Assembly: GCA_964370635.1 (NCBI GenBank)
Contig: CAYJJU010000002.1
Span: forward strand, 106,622-170,621
Reading direction: 5' to 3'
DNA from: SIG603 sp964370635
Lineage (GTDB): Bacteria > Bacillota > Clostridia > Oscillospirales > Acutalibacteraceae
Length of the DNA stretch: 64,000 nt
Shown here: piece after piece, positions 51,540 to 59,848 of the stretch
How positions within the stretch are numbered: the stretch's first letter is position 1
How the letters are laid out: every line of letters starts with the position of its first letter
Position numbers and translations under genes: made by a program
Notes under the pieces: model-generated
What the model was told of the DNA's origin: nothing
The model's database searches: none
What the model saw: only the letters and a program-made list of their open reading frames with translations

Positions 51540-51609
51540 GCTCAAAATATTGAGCGTTTATGCGCTAATTGTAGCATATAATTAAGCAAAATGCAAATAA
51601 TATTGAGCA
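51540..51609. promoter_or_regulatory. TTGAGC operator sites of the XRE regulator
   Basis: The inverted repeat GCTCAA-AATA-TTGAGC (51540-51555) and a further half-site TTGAGC (51602-51607) surround a TATAAT box at 51577-51582. They lie between the XRE gene and the divergent lipoprotein operon, where a XRE repressor could control both. Confidence 0.5.
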
Positions 51610-51623
51610 AAGAGGTGTAATTT

Positions 51624-51854
51624 ATGGACAAGCTTAGGCAAGACAGTAGTATAGGCGATAATATTAAGCGCCTACGTAAAGAAAATAAATTAACTCAAAA
51701 AGATGTTGAAACTAAATTACAACTTGCAGGCTCAAGTACAACACGCTCAATTTACTCGAGATATGAAACAGGCGAGCTTAATATTAAAATTAGTGATTTG
51801 CGTATTTTGAAAGAAATATTCAAATGCAGCTTTGATGATTTTTTTCATCTCTAA
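51624..51854 (+). CDS. XRE-family transcriptional regulator
   Basis: A 76-residue single-domain Cro/cI-type regulator: IGDNIKRLRKENKLTQKDVETKL is helices 1-3 (in part: LRKENKLTQKDV), and RSIYSRYETGELNIKI the recognition and following helix. Small proteins of this type regulate adjacent accessory genes. It is divergent from the lipoprotein/membrane pair and has matching palindromes in the shared 224-bp region. A terminator follows at once. Confidence 0.88.
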   Translation: MDKLRQDSSIGDNIKRLRKENKLTQKDVETKLQLAGSSTTRSIYSRYETGELNIKISDLRILKEIFKCSFDDFFHL

Positions 51855-51875
51855 TTTCATCTTAATATGAAAACA

Positions 51876-51913
51876 AAAACGTGGCGGAAAAGTCTTACTT
51901 TTCGCCACGTTTT
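51876..51913. terminator. Bidirectional terminator between the XRE gene and kbl
   Basis: Eleven-bp outer stem AAAACGTGGCG (51876-51886) with CGCCACGTTTT (51903-51913), extended by GAAAAG/CTTTTC. A's and T's flank both sides, suiting both convergent transcripts. Confidence 0.8.
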
Positions 51914-51927
51914 CTTGCGCAATTGTT

Positions 51928-53109
51928 TTATATTCCCATTTCCTCTTTTACTTCTTTAAAGCACTTAATCGCAAAGTCTAGGTCCTCTTTGCTGTGTGCC
52001 GCTGAAACTTGTGTTCTTATCCTTGCCTTGCCTCTTGGCACGACAGGGAAAGAAAATCCTACGACGTATACGCCTTTTTCCATCATTTTCTTTGCAAATT
52101 CTACCGTAAGCTTTTCATCGTAAAGCATTACAGGCACTATTGCATGTGTCGATTTTGGAATATCAAAGCCTAAGTCTACAAGACTTTGGCGGAAATATTT
52201 CGTGTTTTCTTCGAGTCTGTCACGAATTTCTGTGCTGCTAGACAGCATTTCAAATATTTTTAGCGAGGCACTTGCAATTGCAGGCGCTAAGGTGTTTGAA
52301 AATAGATATGGCCTGCTTCTTTGTCTTAGCAAATCTATGATTTCTTGCCTACCGCTTGTGTATCCGCCACTTGCTCCGCCTAAAGCTTTGCCTAAAGTTC
52401 CCGTAATAATATCAACCCTGTCAGAAACTCCGCAGTGTTCAGGCGTGCCTCTGCCCTTTTGACCTACAAAGCCCACCGCATGGCTGTCGTCAACCATTAC
52501 GAGTGCGTCGTATTTGTCGGCTAAATCGCAAACTGACTTAAGGTCGGCTATTGTGCCGTCCATTGAGAAAACTCCGTCTGTCGCTATAAGTTTAATCTCG
52601 GCATCTTTTGCCTCAATCAGCTTCGCTTCTAAGTCTTCCATATTGTTGTTTTTGTATCTAAATCGCTGAGCCTTACAAAGTCTTACGCCGTCAATTATGC
52701 TTGCGTGATTTAGTTCATCGCTAATTATAGCGTCTTTGTCCGACAAAAGCGTTTCAAAAAGTCCGCCGTTTGCATCAAAACATGACGAGTAAAGAATTGT
52801 GTCGTCCGTCGATAAAAACTCGCTTATTGATTTTTCCAGTTTTTTATGGATTTCCTGTGTTCCGCAGATAAATCTTACAGAGGAAAGCCCATAGCCCCAT
52901 GTGTCATAGCTCTCTTTTGCCGCCTTTATGACCTCAGGGTTGTTTGAAAGCCCTAGATAGTTGTTTGCGCACATATTTAGTACATTTGTGGCTTTGTTTG
53001 TGCTAATTCTTGCACTTTGTTGAGTGGTGATTACCCTCTCTTCTTTGTAAAGTCCTTCGGCTTTAATGCCCTCTACTCTTTGTTTAAATGTGTTAAGTGA
53101 ATTTTTCAT
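51928..53109 (-). CDS. kbl: Glycine C-acetyltransferase (KBL)
   Basis: A 393-residue PLP-dependent alpha-oxoamine synthase. The start at 53109 has AGGAGG five bases before it; the upstream in-frame start overlaps tdh. TLGKALGGASGGY holds the PLP lysine and VDDSHAVGF, TDGVFSMDGT are family motifs. It cleaves 2-amino-3-oxobutyrate with CoA into glycine and acetyl-CoA. It follows tdh with a 10-bp gap, forming the standard threonine degradation operon. Confidence 0.95.
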   Translation of the reverse strand: MKNSLNTFKQRVEGIKAEGLYKEERVITTQQSARISTNKATNVLNMCANNYLGLSNNPEVIKAAKESYDTWGYGLSSVRFICGTQEIHKKLEKSISEFLSTDDTILYSSCFDANGGLFETLLSDKDAIISDELNHASIIDGVRLCKAQRFRYKNNNMEDLEAKLIEAKDAEIKLIATDGVFSMDGTIADLKSVCDLADKYDALVMVDDSHAVGFVGQKGRGTPEHCGVSDRVDIITGTLGKALGGASGGYTSGRQEIIDLLRQRSRPYLFSNTLAPAIASASLKIFEMLSSSTEIRDRLEENTKYFRQSLVDLGFDIPKSTHAIVPVMLYDEKLTVEFAKKMMEKGVYVVGFSFPVVPRGKARIRTQVSAAHSKEDLDFAIKCFKEVKEEMGI

Positions 53110-53119
53110 ATTTTCCTCC

Positions 53120-54163
53120 TTATGCGGTCGTCCAGTCAAGCACAACCTTACCGCTCATGCCTGAGTTCATAGCTTCAAAACCTTTTTCAAAGTCTTTATA
53201 ATCAAATCTATGTGTAACTATTTTATCAATACTTAAGCCACTTTGAAGTATTGAGGTCATTTTATACCAAGTTTCATACATTTCTCGGCCATAAATGCCC
53301 TTTAGTGTAAGCCCGTTAAACACAACCTTGTCCCAATCTATCGTAGTGCCCGGCTTTTGTATGCCCAAAAGTGCAATTTTGCCACCGTGGTGCATTGCAT
53401 CTACCATGGACGAAAACGCCACAGGGCTTCCCGACATTTCAAGTCCCACATCAAAGCCCTCTTTCATGTTTAGCTCTTCCATGACATCTGTAAGGCTTTC
53501 TTCCTTTACGTTAACGACTCGAGTTGCACCCATTTCTTTTGCAAGATTTAGTCTATACTCATTCATATCGGTAACGACTACATGCCTTGCTCCGACATGT
53601 TTGCAAATAGCGGCCGCCATTATTCCTATGGGACCTGCACCTGTTATAAGCACGTCTTCACCTATTAAATCAAATGAAAGCGCCGTATGCACCGCATTTC
53701 CAAGTGGGTCAAACAAGGAGTAAATGTCCTCTGAAATTCCGTCTGTGCATTTCCACACATTGGTCGCTGGAATTGCAAGATATTTTGCAAAAGCGCCGCT
53801 TCTGTTTACGCCGACACCCTGAGTACTCATGCAAAGATGGCGCCTGCCTGCAAGACAGTTTCTGCACTGTCCACACACTAAATGCCCCTCTCCCGATACA
53901 AGCTCGCCTATTTCAAAGCCTCTTACATTAGAGCCCGTTTCAACAATTTCGCCCACAAATTCATGCCCTACCACCATGGGTACAGGAATGGTTTTTTGTG
54001 ACCACTCGTCCCAGTTATAAATATGTACATCGGTTCCACATATCGACGTCCTTTTTATTTTTATAAGCACATCATTAATACCTATTTGTGGTATATCCAC
54101 CTCTTCTAAAGTGAGTCCTACGTCTGCTTTTGTTTTTACTAGTGCTGGCATTTTTCCGTTCAT
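53120..54163 (-). CDS. tdh: L-threonine 3-dehydrogenase
   Basis: A 347-residue zinc-dependent medium-chain dehydrogenase. SICGTDVHIYNWDEW, GHEFVGEIVETG, the structural zinc motif CGQCRNCLAGRRHLC and the NAD-binding GAGPIGIMAA are in order. The start at 54163 is preferred because GGAGG lies eight bases upstream; an ATG five codons further up overlaps that site. It oxidises L-threonine to 2-amino-3-oxobutyrate with NAD. The product goes to Kbl, encoded next. Confidence 0.95.
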   Translation of the reverse strand: MNGKMPALVKTKADVGLTLEEVDIPQIGINDVLIKIKRTSICGTDVHIYNWDEWSQKTIPVPMVVGHEFVGEIVETGSNVRGFEIGELVSGEGHLVCGQCRNCLAGRRHLCMSTQGVGVNRSGAFAKYLAIPATNVWKCTDGISEDIYSLFDPLGNAVHTALSFDLIGEDVLITGAGPIGIMAAAICKHVGARHVVVTDMNEYRLNLAKEMGATRVVNVKEESLTDVMEELNMKEGFDVGLEMSGSPVAFSSMVDAMHHGGKIALLGIQKPGTTIDWDKVVFNGLTLKGIYGREMYETWYKMTSILQSGLSIDKIVTHRFDYKDFEKGFEAMNSGMSGKVVLDWTTA

Positions 54164-54304
54164 GTCCACAGCCTCCATACAATTTTATTATTAATGTATT
54201 TAATACAAGGACAATTATATCACAGGATTTTACGTTTTTCCACTGTTTTATATCCAGAAATACCAATAAAGTTTAACCCGATTTTTTGTGCAATATTACA
54301 GAGC

Positions 54305-54333
54305 TTGCTTTTAATGTGAATTTGCTGTATAAT
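54305..54333 (+). promoter_or_regulatory. Promoter of the carbonic anhydrase gene
   Basis: TTGCTT (54305-54310), 17-bp spacer, TATAAT (54328-54333), 34 bp before the GTG start. Confidence 0.6.
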
Positions 54334-54366
54334 TCATACAATTTCTAAAATTATGGAGGGCAACAC

Positions 54367-54921
54367 GTGAGTATAAACGATATAGTAAAATATAACAAGG
54401 AATTTGTCGAAAGTAAGAAGTATGAAAAATACCATATCTCCAAATTTCCTAAAAAAAAGATAGCCGTTTTGACTTGCATGGACGCAAGGCTTACACAGCT
54501 GCTTCCGGCCGCCTTAAATTTTAAAAACGGTGATGTAAAAATCATAAAAAACGCAGGTGCGCTCATAAGCCATCCCTTTGGAAGCGTTATGAGAAGCTTG
54601 CTTATAGCCATTTACGACTTAGACGTCGAGAAAATTTTGGTAATAGGGCATTACGACTGCGGCGTGCAGAGTGTAAATCCTAAAGAAATCACCGAAAAAA
54701 TGCTAAAAAGGGGCGTTTCTCAGGAAGATATGGACTTTATGGAATATATGGGCTGTGACGTAAACGAGTGGTTTAAGGGCTTTGAAGACCCAGCAATTTC
54801 TGTAAAAGAAACGGTAAATTTAATAAAAAAACACCCACTAATACCGAAAGACGTCTTCGTAGGAGGATACCTAATGGACCCCGACACGGGAAGACTTGAT
54901 GAAGTAATTGGAAATTATTAA
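54367..54921 (+). CDS. Beta-carbonic anhydrase
   Basis: A 184-residue beta-class carbonic anhydrase, started at the GTG at 54367 after GGAGGGC. Zinc ligands Cys37 (CMDAR), His95 and Cys98 (GHYDCG), and the catalytic Asp-Arg pair of CMDAR are present; the sequence belongs to the short clade of Firmicutes enzymes. It interconverts CO2 and bicarbonate, useful for carboxylations and pH balance in an anaerobe. It stands alone with its own promoter. Confidence 0.93.
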   Translation: MSINDIVKYNKEFVESKKYEKYHISKFPKKKIAVLTCMDARLTQLLPAALNFKNGDVKIIKNAGALISHPFGSVMRSLLIAIYDLDVEKILVIGHYDCGVQSVNPKEITEKMLKRGVSQEDMDFMEYMGCDVNEWFKGFEDPAISVKETVNLIKKHPLIPKDVFVGGYLMDPDTGRLDEVIGNY

Positions 54922-54939
54922 TTAATTAAGATTTACCTC

Positions 54940-54968
54940 TTGAATTTTTTAAAGTTTAAGTGTATAAT
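54940..54968 (+). promoter_or_regulatory. Promoter of the SRP RNA
   Basis: TTGAAT (54940-54945), 17-bp spacer, TATAAT (54963-54968), starting transcription about 45 nt before the folded SRP RNA. Confidence 0.6.
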
Positions 54969-55018
54969 AGCTTAGTCAAGGCATTATTTTAAAACTTTAT
55001 AATTTTTCGTATATTAGG

Positions 55019-55180
55019 CAGGACAGGTTTTGGCCGAAAAATATGCGAGCGGATAGGTCTGCGCGGCGAGAGCCCGTGAACCATGTCAGGCGGGGAACCG
55101 AGCAGCATTAAGCGGTTTCTCTTGTGCGATGCAGGGTGCCTGTCCGTTCACATATTTTTCGGAAACTGTCTTGTTTTTTT
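55019..55180 (+). ncRNA. ffs: Signal recognition particle RNA
   Basis: About 160 nt with the conserved SRP S-domain: GTCAGG, GGGGAACC and AGCAGC around 55085-55107, which forms the Ffh-binding hairpin. The ends pair: CCGAAAAATATG (55034-55045) with CATATTTTTCGG (55151-55162), plus GACAGG with ACTGTC outside it. A T-run follows. It sits directly upstream of dnaX, the usual clostridial position. The bases are open in the dnaX frame, giving a false N-terminal extension. Confidence 0.9.
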
Positions 55181-55205
55181 ATCTTTATGGAAAGTAGGGG
55201 AATTT

Positions 55206-56771
55206 ATGGCTTACAAGGTACTGTACAGAAAATATCGTCCGGCTGTTTTTTCAGATGTAATAGGACAAGAACAAGTCACTATGACGCTCAAAAATGCGCT
55301 TTCAGAAAATAAAGTTTCTCATGCCTACCTGTTTACAGGTTCAAGGGGCACGGGAAAGACTACCTGTGCAAAAATTTTGTCAAAGGCTGTAAACTGCCTT
55401 AATTTAAAAGACGGCGACCCGTGCTGCGAGTGCGAAAACTGCAAGGGGATAGAAAGCGGAGCTATACTCGATGTAATGGAAATCGATGCCGCAAGTAATA
55501 ACGGCGTAGACAGCATAAGGGCGCTAATTGAAGAGGCAAACTTCACTCCGACAAGCGCAAAATACAGGGTTTATATAATCGATGAGGTGCACATGCTCTC
55601 AGACTCTGCCTTTAATGCCCTGCTTAAAACCTTAGAGGAACCCCCTTCTCATGTAATATTCATCTTGGCAACAACAGAGGTGCACAAACTGCTTCCTACA
55701 ATTTTATCACGTTGTCAAAGATTTGACTTTAGGCGAATTACACCCGAGCACATAGCGGACAGGCTTAAGGCGGTGTGTGGGTTTGAAGACGCAAGCATAA
55801 GCGACGAAAGCGCTCTTTTAATAGCAAGACTTGCCGACGGCGGCATGAGAGACGCCCTGTCTATGCTTGATAGATGCATGGCAAAAAGCAGTGAAATCGA
55901 CATAAATTTAGTAAATGATATGGCAGGCGTTGTAGGGCGAGAGCATTTAATCGACCTTGCAAACGCAATAAAAACCGAAAACTGCGCAGATGCCCTGCAA
56001 GTAATAGATATGCTTCATCAAAATTCTAAAGACATAGGCACACTTTGCGGTGAGCTTATAACCCATTTTAGAAATTTAATGCTCATAAAAACCACTAAAA
56101 ATGCAAGAGGAATGGTGCGAGCCTCGGACGAAGAATTCCAAAAAATGACCGAACAAGCACTTTCCATGCCGCTTACCCTTATACTGCACGCACTTGAGAG
56201 ATTTGGCATAGCGCTTGACAAGATGAAAAGCGTGAATCGACGGGTAGAAATGGAAATGGCTTTTGTCAGTTTGTGCTCGCCCGAAATAGACACATCAAAC
56301 CTTGCAATTTTAAGAAGACTTGAGGCGCTTGAAAACGGCGCAATAAAAGCCGTAGCACACAGCCCGACACCGACTAAGGAGCAAAAACCACCCACACCCA
56401 TGGCAATAGCTCAGGAAAACAAAGACATTAAAGAGCTATCAAAAAATGCGAAAGTCTTTGATAAATGGCCCGATGTAATGCATATTATGAAAAATCATTC
56501 AATGACTGTGGGCATGGCATTTAACGGCTCTACCGCATATTTAAGCGGAAATTACGTGCTTATAGACGGCTCGGAGCTTGCCTTTGAGTATCTTAGAAAA
56601 AACGCAACACACAGAGACAGCCTTAAGGCGGCAATAGCAAATGTAACCGGCAAAGGATATAACATAGGTCCATATTTAAAGGACGACATAAAACAAAGTG
56701 AAACTATAAACGCCATAGACCAAGTCATAAAAGATGCAGTCGAGGCAGGAATAGAAGTAATTGAAAAATAA
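55206..56771 (+). CDS. dnaX: DNA polymerase III subunit gamma/tau
   Basis: A 521-residue clamp-loader ATPase starting MAYKVLYRKYRPAVFSDVIG at 55206; upstream codons belong to the SRP RNA. Walker A GSRGTGKT (45-52), the zinc motif CCECENC (73-79), DEVH of Walker B and the sensor SRC motif LSRCQRF are present. The C-terminal tau region (about 360-521) is short. It loads the sliding clamp and bridges polymerase cores. It heads dnaX-ybaB-recR. Confidence 0.96.
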   Translation: MAYKVLYRKYRPAVFSDVIGQEQVTMTLKNALSENKVSHAYLFTGSRGTGKTTCAKILSKAVNCLNLKDGDPCCECENCKGIESGAILDVMEIDAASNNGVDSIRALIEEANFTPTSAKYRVYIIDEVHMLSDSAFNALLKTLEEPPSHVIFILATTEVHKLLPTILSRCQRFDFRRITPEHIADRLKAVCGFEDASISDESALLIARLADGGMRDALSMLDRCMAKSSEIDINLVNDMAGVVGREHLIDLANAIKTENCADALQVIDMLHQNSKDIGTLCGELITHFRNLMLIKTTKNARGMVRASDEEFQKMTEQALSMPLTLILHALERFGIALDKMKSVNRRVEMEMAFVSLCSPEIDTSNLAILRRLEALENGAIKAVAHSPTPTKEQKPPTPMAIAQENKDIKELSKNAKVFDKWPDVMHIMKNHSMTVGMAFNGSTAYLSGNYVLIDGSELAFEYLRKNATHRDSLKAAIANVTGKGYNIGPYLKDDIKQSETINAIDQVIKDAVEAGIEVIEK

Positions 56772-56798
56772 TAAAAAAAAGAAAGAGAGAGATAAATT

Positions 56799-57149
56799 AT
56801 GAAAGCAAGATTACCACAAGGAATGGGTGGCGGCGGTCCGTCAAACATACAACAACTAGCAAAACAAGCACAAAAAATGCAAGAAAATATGGAAAAAGTT
56901 ACTGCTGAACTTGAAGCAAAAGAGTACACAGTAGCAACGGGCGGCGGCATGGTAAGTGCTACAGTTACCGGAAAACTTGAAGTAAAATCTATAGAAGTAA
57001 AACCCGAAATCGTAGATCCAGACGACATAGAAATGATGACAGACACCATTATTGCCGCTGTAAACGAGGCAATAAGAGCCGCTGTTACAGAAAAAGACAC
57101 AGAAATGGAAAAAATCTCAGGCGGAATGAATATTCCAGGAATGTTTTAA
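56799..57149 (+). CDS. YbaB/EbfC nucleoid-associated protein
   Basis: A 116-residue small DNA-binding protein of the YbaB/EbfC family: MARLPQGMGG-like start (here MKARLPQGMGGGG), QKMQENMEKVTAELEAKEY helix and GGGMVSATVTGK strand. It forms a dimeric tweezer that binds DNA and affects nucleoid structure. It lies between dnaX and recR, 2 bp before recR, exactly as in most bacteria. GAGAGAG precedes the ATG. Confidence 0.95.
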   Translation: MKARLPQGMGGGGPSNIQQLAKQAQKMQENMEKVTAELEAKEYTVATGGGMVSATVTGKLEVKSIEVKPEIVDPDDIEMMTDTIIAAVNEAIRAAVTEKDTEMEKISGGMNIPGMF

Positions 57150-57151
57150 TC

Positions 57152-57754
57152 ATGGCGCAGTATCACATAGCCCCACTTGAAAAACTGGTGGACTGGTTTG
57201 AGAGTTTTCAGGGAATAGGACATAAATCGGCACAACGTGTGGCGTATCATGTACTAAACATGTCCGATGAAGATGCAAAGGAATTTGCTCAGGCAATTTT
57301 AGATGCACATCAAAAAATTACCTACTGCAAAGTGTGTTGCAACTTAACCGACAGTGAAACCTGTTCAATTTGCAAGAGTGACAGCCGAAACAAAGAGATA
57401 ATCTGCGTGGTAGAAGACCCAAGAGACGTTTTTGCTTTAGAGCGAACAAACGAGTTCGAGGCGGGCTACCACGTGCTTCACGGCGCAATTTCGCCTTTAG
57501 GCGGAGTAGGGCCTGATGAGCTCAAAATAAAAGAGCTTTTAAAAAGGCTAAGCGACGGCACGGTCAAAGAAGTAATAATGGCGACAAACCCCACAGTCGA
57601 GGGCGAGGCCACCGCCATGTATATTTCAAGACTAATAAAGCCACTGGGTGTAAAGGTGACAAGGCTTGCATATGGAATACCCGTAGGCGCAGACTTAGAA
57701 TACGCCGACGAAATTACGCTTTCAAGGGCAATTGAGGGCAGGAAAGAGCTTTAA
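57152..57754 (+). CDS. recR: Recombination mediator RecR
   Basis: A 200-residue protein with the helix-hairpin-helix GIGHKSAQRVAYHVL (21-35), the four-cysteine zinc finger (Cys59, 62, 71, 74), the Toprim domain VVEDPRDVFALERT...TNPTVEGEATA and the C-terminal Walker B-like part. It forms a ring clamp with RecO/RecF in gap repair. Start 2 bp after ybaB. Confidence 0.96.
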   Translation: MAQYHIAPLEKLVDWFESFQGIGHKSAQRVAYHVLNMSDEDAKEFAQAILDAHQKITYCKVCCNLTDSETCSICKSDSRNKEIICVVEDPRDVFALERTNEFEAGYHVLHGAISPLGGVGPDELKIKELLKRLSDGTVKEVIMATNPTVEGEATAMYISRLIKPLGVKVTRLAYGIPVGADLEYADEITLSRAIEGRKEL

Positions 57755-57843
57755 ATAAAATTTTTTCAAAATTTTATTTAGTTGATAATTAATAGTTAAT
57801 AATGAATAATTAATGTTGAAATTTGTAAAAAAGGAGCATTAAT

Positions 57844-58149
57844 ATGGATACTTTAGCTGCACAAAAACGAGTTTATCAAAACAAAATAAACCAAGGCTTT
57901 AACACAACTGACATGTATTTGCAGTTTTTATATTTACATACCGAAGTTTCAGAGGCTGTGGAAGCCTATGATAAGAAAAAAGACGACTTCGGCTTAGAAC
58001 TTGCCGATATTGCCATATATTTGCTGGGCATTGCAGAAATGCAAGGCATAAATTTAGGCGAAGAAATCGAAAAGAAAATGGAAATTAACGAAAAACGCCG
58101 TTATGTCGAAGTGGACGGAGTTTGGACAAAAATTGAAGGGAAAGTGTAA
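57844..58149 (+). CDS. MazG-like nucleotide pyrophosphohydrolase
   Basis: A 101-residue all-alpha NTP pyrophosphatase fragment-size protein. The metal-binding pattern ExxE...ExxD appears as LHTEVSEAVEAY (residues 31-42) and ELADIAIYLLG (49-59), matching MazG/dUTPase-like helices. It hydrolyses abnormal or excess nucleoside triphosphates. AAAAAGGAG precedes the ATG. The upstream 89 bp hold TTAAT low-complexity repeats. Confidence 0.85.
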   Translation: MDTLAAQKRVYQNKINQGFNTTDMYLQFLYLHTEVSEAVEAYDKKKDDFGLELADIAIYLLGIAEMQGINLGEEIEKKMEINEKRRYVEVDGVWTKIEGKV

Positions 58150-58153
58150 TCTT

Positions 58154-59311
58154 ATGGCTGTGTATTATGTAACCGATACTAAAAAAGACTACGAAGATAT
58201 CATAGACTTTGCAAATTATGTGTTTAGCCACGCACATAATCCGCACGACTTCAAAAAAACTCTACCAAAACTTTACAGTGATGAAAACACCGTAGACGGC
58301 ATTTATCATTATGTCTGCAAAGAAGACGATAAGATAAAAGCCTTGGTGCTACTACAAAAATCCGATGTAAAGGTCGGCGACTATACACTTAAAGTCGGTG
58401 GAATAGGCACTGTTTCGGCTCACCCTTACTCACGTGGCAAAGGCTATATGAAAAAACTTATGAACGACAGCGTTCAAGAAATCAGAGAAAGCTGTGACCT
58501 AGGATTTTTAGGCGGTCAAAGGCAGAGATATCAGTATTTTGGTTTTGAAATTGCCGGCACCGAGCTACTATTTAATGTAAACGAAGACAATGTTAAGCAT
58601 GTTTATAAGGATGTAGCGACAGACGACGTAAAGCTTGTCACCATTACAAACAGCGATAAAGAACTTATAAAAGAAGTGCGCAATTTACAAAAAAGCATCC
58701 CATTATTAGGTGTGCGAAACGGCAGTGACGAGCAGTTTTTAAACATTATGCACTCTTGGAACAACAAACTTATCGCACTTACAGATAACGATGAATTTAA
58801 AGGCTACCTTGTAAAAGGCGGCAATGGATATATAGGTGAAATTTATTTAAAAGACCCTGCCCTACTCCCAAAATTTATTAAAAAACTTTTGGATGAAAAC
58901 AGTAAAACTGAATTTAAATTCACCTTAAACGAAACTCAAATGGATTTAATTCCACAGTTTGCAAAACTTTGTGAAAACGTAAAAAAATCCACACAGTATA
59001 GCTTCTTACTTGCAAACCCTAAAAAAGTTTTAGAGGCGTTTTTAAACCTTAAGCTTAGCTATAAAAAATTAAGCGATGGCTGTATTAATATAGAAATATC
59101 AGGCAAAACTTATAAAATCACCGTAGAGAATGGTCACGCAAGAGTTTTGGAAAGTGACGAGAAACCGCTTGTAAGCTTCACAGAGTTTGAAGCACTAACA
59201 CAGTTATTTTCTCCAAACGGAAATTTAATGGGCGAGCTTGACATTCTACCCGACTTTGCAAAATCATGGTTCCCCCTCCCCCTATATCTCGCCTCAGCAG
59301 ACGGGTGTTAA
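58154..59311 (+). CDS. GNAT acetyltransferase with C-terminal SCP2-like domain
   Basis: A 385-residue protein started at 58154, five bases after the MazG-like gene. The N-terminal GNAT domain (about 1-150) has IGTVSAHPYSRGKGYMKKLM, the acetyl-CoA loop with R/Q-x-x-G-x-G/A. The C-terminal third (about 285-385) resembles the sterol-carrier-like domain of Eis-type acetyltransferases (CINIEISGKTYKITVENG). Such proteins acetylate amines, for example of antibiotics or peptides; the substrate is unknown. Confidence 0.84.
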   Translation: MAVYYVTDTKKDYEDIIDFANYVFSHAHNPHDFKKTLPKLYSDENTVDGIYHYVCKEDDKIKALVLLQKSDVKVGDYTLKVGGIGTVSAHPYSRGKGYMKKLMNDSVQEIRESCDLGFLGGQRQRYQYFGFEIAGTELLFNVNEDNVKHVYKDVATDDVKLVTITNSDKELIKEVRNLQKSIPLLGVRNGSDEQFLNIMHSWNNKLIALTDNDEFKGYLVKGGNGYIGEIYLKDPALLPKFIKKLLDENSKTEFKFTLNETQMDLIPQFAKLCENVKKSTQYSFLLANPKKVLEAFLNLKLSYKKLSDGCINIEISGKTYKITVENGHARVLESDEKPLVSFTEFEALTQLFSPNGNLMGELDILPDFAKSWFPLPLYLASADGC

Positions 59312-59320
59312 GGTGATATT

Positions 59321-59848
59321 ATGGATTTACCAAAACGAAAAAGTATAAGATTGCAGGAATATGATTATTCACATAACGGTGCATATTATGTGACGATATG
59401 TACCTATAATAAGGCAAATTTATTTTATAATACCGTAGGGGCGAACCTATGTGTTCGCCCGAATAAACCGCATCTACTTATCGAAAATTGCTTGCTCGAA
59501 TTGGAAAACAAATATTGTAATGTAAAAATTGACAAATACGTGATTATGCCAAATCATATACATTTTATTTTAATCATTGAAAATAAAGCGGGCGAACACA
59601 CAGGTTCGCCCCTACATGAAATGGTAAAATGGTTTAAGACGCAAAGCACAAATGCATATATTAAAGGTGTCAAGGAGAATTTATTTCCGCCATTTGATAA
59701 GCATATCTGGCAGCGTAATTATTACGACCACATAATCAGAACTGAGCAAGATTATCAAAACATATGGCAATACATCGACACCAACCCTCAAAAATGGGCA
59801 GACGACCCTTATTATATAAATGTAGGAGCTAAACTAAATGGAAATTAA
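59321..59848 (+). CDS. REP-associated tyrosine transposase (RAYT), copy 2
   Basis: A 175-residue Y1 HUH nuclease related to copy 1: HIH at 79-81 in VIMPNHIHF, candidate Tyr135 in WQRNYYDHIIR, and QYIDTNPQKW at the C-terminus. Two GTAG-type palindromes are embedded in frame, at residues about 38-46 and 90-98, the second at the same place as in copy 1, just after the HUH motif. Overlaps the next GNAT gene by 11 bp. RBS is weak (AAGGTG). Confidence 0.9.
   Translation: MDLPKRKSIRLQEYDYSHNGAYYVTICTYNKANLFYNTVGANLCVRPNKPHLLIENCLLELENKYCNVKIDKYVIMPNHIHFILIIENKAGEHTGSPLHEMVKWFKTQSTNAYIKGVKENLFPPFDKHIWQRNYYDHIIRTEQDYQNIWQYIDTNPQKWADDPYYINVGAKLNGN
59435..59460 (+). repeat. In-frame REP palindrome in RAYT copy 2 (first)
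   Basis: GTAG at 59435, stem GGGCGAAC/GTTCGCCC (59439-59446 with 59453-59460). Encodes VGANLCVR. Confidence 0.8.
59590..59615 (-). repeat. In-frame REP palindrome in RAYT copy 2 (second)
   Basis: Stem 59590-59597/59604-59611 with inverted GTAG at 59612-59615, opposite to the first, so the pair forms a REPIN whose centre is coding sequence. Encodes AGEHTGSPL. Confidence 0.8.

Noticed and set aside
55083..55205. Longer dnaX start at 55083
   Set aside because: The bases form the SRP RNA with conserved S-domain motifs. DnaX proteins start MAYKVLYRKYRP at 55206.
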